From a virus, in IMG/VR virus record IMGVR_UViG_3300033153_002788, positions 1 to 29,391 of that record: a DNA stretch of 29,391 nucleotides, one strand, 5' to 3'. A program made the position numbers and the translations under genes. The notes beneath the pieces are model-generated. The model saw only the letters and a program-made list of their open reading frames with translations. It was not told the DNA's origin and ran no database searches. How positions within the stretch are numbered: the first letter of the stretch is position 1; each line of letters opens with the position of its first letter. This document shows positions 28,649 to 29,391 of the stretch, piece by piece.

Positions 28649-28858
28649 TTAATCTTCTCTTACAATTTTAAAACCTTCAATTTTAGTAAAATCTTCAATC
28701 ATGTTACCGTTATATATTAATCTCCATGTACCATCAGGTAACTCATCAAAGTGAATCATATTCAATCTAGTTTTAACAGCAGTTACTTTTGTTAAATCTA
28801 ATTTAATATCTAGACCTTCTATTAACACACTTCGTTTAACTTTATCTTTCTTAGCCAT
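28649..28858 (-). CDS. Hypothetical small protein
   Basis: 69 residues: basic N-terminus (MAKKDKVKRSVLIEG), then beta-rich (LDLTKVTAVKTRLNMIHFDE, WRLIYNGNMIEDF) and an acidic end. No family recognised. First protein gene downstream of the tRNA cluster. Confidence 0.6.
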   Translation of the reverse strand: MAKKDKVKRSVLIEGLDIKLDLTKVTAVKTRLNMIHFDELPDGTWRLIYNGNMIEDFTKIEGFKIVRED

Positions 28859-28887
28859 AATAACAATCCTAGATAGTATTAATAAAT

Positions 28888-28959
28888 TGGAGGAGACACT
28901 GAGTAACGATCTCAGCTAAGAGCCGTATGAAAGCTCGTTGGTCACCATGACCCATCTCC
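28888..28959 (-). tRNA. tRNA-Met-like (CAU), abnormal D arm and T loop
   Basis: 72 bases with encoded CCA. Acceptor GGAGATG/TGTCTCC (two G-U pairs), anticodon stem GAGCT/GGCTC with loop TTCATAC (CAU) and T stem CTGAG/CTCAG adjoin correctly. The D region is a tight hairpin GGTCA-TGG-TGACC, shorter than normal, and the T loop is ATCGTTA: positions 54 and 58 are A and T instead of T and A. Could be a divergent tRNA-Met or Ile2, or a decayed gene. Confidence 0.6.
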
Positions 28960-28966
28960 TTTAATC

Positions 28967-29047
28967 TGGCGTCTGGGGACGGATTTGTACCGCACTTCGT
29001 TACTAATAGGGCGCGACCCTAGATAACAGCTACATGCTAACCCAAAC
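28967..29047 (-). tRNA. Abnormal tRNA-like gene, identity uncertain
   Basis: 81 bases with encoded CCA. Acceptor GTTTGGG/CCCAGAC pairs 7/7 (one G-U). T arm TGCGG-TACAAAT-CCGTC has one mismatch and A at position 55. The middle hairpin TAGGG-TCGCG-CCCTA could be read as an anticodon arm with CGC, but the D arm is only AGC/GCT with a 5-base loop. Too irregular to assign an amino acid. Confidence 0.45.
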
Positions 29048-29054
29048 TTAAAAT

Positions 29055-29128
29055 TGGTCTGCGCATTTATCAGACTTACGAGTTGTGTAAGTCACCTATC
29101 TTCATCCTTGAGAATAGGTAGATCGCAG
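29055..29128 (-). ncRNA. tRNA-sized CCA-ended RNA with two hairpins
   Basis: 74 bases, placed in the tRNA array with tRNA-like spacing and ending in ACCA. Ends pair CTGCG/CGCAG; inside are hairpins ACCTAT/ATAGGT and GACTTAC/GTAAGTC (7 bp, loop ACAACTC). No T arm adjoins the acceptor and no loop has a U33-type anticodon context. A decayed tRNA or a distinct tRNA-like RNA. Confidence 0.4.
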
Positions 29129-29136
29129 CATCTATA

Positions 29137-29214
29137 TGGAAGCAAGAGCGGGATTCGAACACCGCGTCATACAGGTTATGAGCCTGAGCTGGAACCACTC
29201 CAGTCCATCTTGCT
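29137..29214 (-). tRNA. tRNA-Met/Ile2 (CAU)
   Basis: 78 bases with encoded CCA. Acceptor AGCAAGA/TCTTGCT pairs 7/7, D arm ACTGG...CCAG, anticodon loop CTCATAA with CAU, normal T loop GTTCGAAT. The discriminator is U, unusual for Met. It could be elongator Met or a lysidine-modified Ile2. Confidence 0.85.
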
Positions 29215-29221
29215 ATTTATT

Positions 29222-29296
29222 TGGCAGCTCTAGCTGGTAACGATCCAACGCTTCGTGGTTCAAAGCCACGCGCACTTCCATTATACTAATGAGACA
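29222..29296 (-). tRNA. tRNA-Gln (UUG) with mismatched acceptor stem
   Basis: 75 bases with encoded CCA. The anticodon arm is perfect (CGTGG-CTTTGAA-CCACG, UUG), D arm TTAGTATAATGGAAGTGC is Gln-like, discriminator G. The T loop is ATCGTTA as in the tRNA at 28888. The acceptor TGTCTCA/TAGAGCT forms only 4 of 7 pairs, with two C-A mismatches. Confidence 0.75.
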
Positions 29297-29302
29297 TAAA
29301 TT

Positions 29303-29388
29303 TGGTACTACCGGAAGGAATTGAACCTTCTATAAGATTTCTCTAACACGGTTATCAGCCGTGCGCTCGACCATTAAGCATCGGTAGT
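29303..29388 (-). tRNA. tRNA with GAU anticodon (Ile) and long variable arm
   Basis: 86 bases with encoded CCA. Acceptor ACTACCG/CGGTAGT 7/7, anticodon arm CACGG-CTGATAA-CCGTG (GAU), T arm GAAGG-TTCAATT-CCTTC. The variable region is 16 bases (includes AGA-GAAA-TCT), which is class II size, unlike normal tRNA-Ile. Discriminator A. Confidence 0.8.
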
Positions 29389-29391
29389 ATA

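Noticed and set aside
1-29391. CRISPR arrays, insertion sequences, integrase or attachment sites
   Set aside because: No spaced repeats, transposase, integrase or terminal repeat structure was seen; the only repeat of note is inside the homing endonuclease.

Overview
The window is a stretch of an AT-rich (by eye about one third G+C) tailed-phage genome of the T4-like myovirus type. The evidence is a UvsX-type recombinase, a small gene and a gp41-type helicase in the T4 order uvsX-40-41; exact T4-type late promoter boxes (TATAAATA); a GroES/gp31-like co-chaperonin, ThyX, PhoH, a 5'(3')-deoxyribonucleotidase, a phage release factor and a tRNA cluster; very dense packing with ATGA and TAATG start/stop overlaps; and a large family of small proteins carrying the T4 capsid-targeting leader. 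ThyX, PhoH and the small-gene repertoire fit a marine T4-like phage, but the host cannot be named from the sequence.

Layout. 1-2940 is mostly a plus-strand late module: the 3' end of an unknown gene, a conserved small protein, then four genes behind late promoter boxes, three of them with capsid-targeting-like starts. A freestanding homing endonuclease is inserted on the minus strand at 456-1184. From 2937 to the right end everything is on the minus strand, so transcription runs right to left. 29388-28888 holds tRNAs and tRNA-like RNAs. 28858-24968 holds small genes, a YkuK-type RNase H-fold protein with a clear terminator, tRNA-Ser, a SLOG-type protein, a release factor interrupted by an in-frame UGA, and phoH. 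24888-19681 is a nucleotidase followed by the packaged-protein cluster: ten ORFs with a T4-like capsid-targeting leader, including a P-loop kinase, interleaved with two pairs of secreted and membrane proteins. 19610-12219 is accessory: many small unknown genes, a calcineurin-type phosphoesterase, a lipoprotein, an apparently frameshifted exonuclease, a HAD protein and a Phd/YefM-like orphan antitoxin. 12189-10151 holds a SleB-like cell wall hydrolase, ThyX and the GroES-like protein. 10149-7042 is a DNA-modification cassette. 7030-3275 contains small genes, UvsX and the helicase.

Two systems stand out. (1) Two tandem cytosine-C5 methyltransferases whose motif X reads GRM instead of GNS/GNA lie directly upstream of, and overlap, a CmoA homologue, the enzyme family that makes carboxy-SAM. 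This suggests a natural DNA carboxymethylation (5-carboxymethylcytosine) pathway. (2) Twelve ORFs, plus one variant, start with MKxxxEFxxE-like leaders with Glu at residue 10, matching the leader of T4 internal head proteins, with otherwise unrelated bodies. This suggests a large set of capsid-packaged, injected effectors, one of them zeta-toxin-like.

Other points: a UGA codon in the release factor at the position of a conserved Trp, an exonuclease frameshift explained by collapse of an 8-bp repeat, and several structurally abnormal tRNAs. Coordinates and motifs were read by eye; no alignment or database search was possible.
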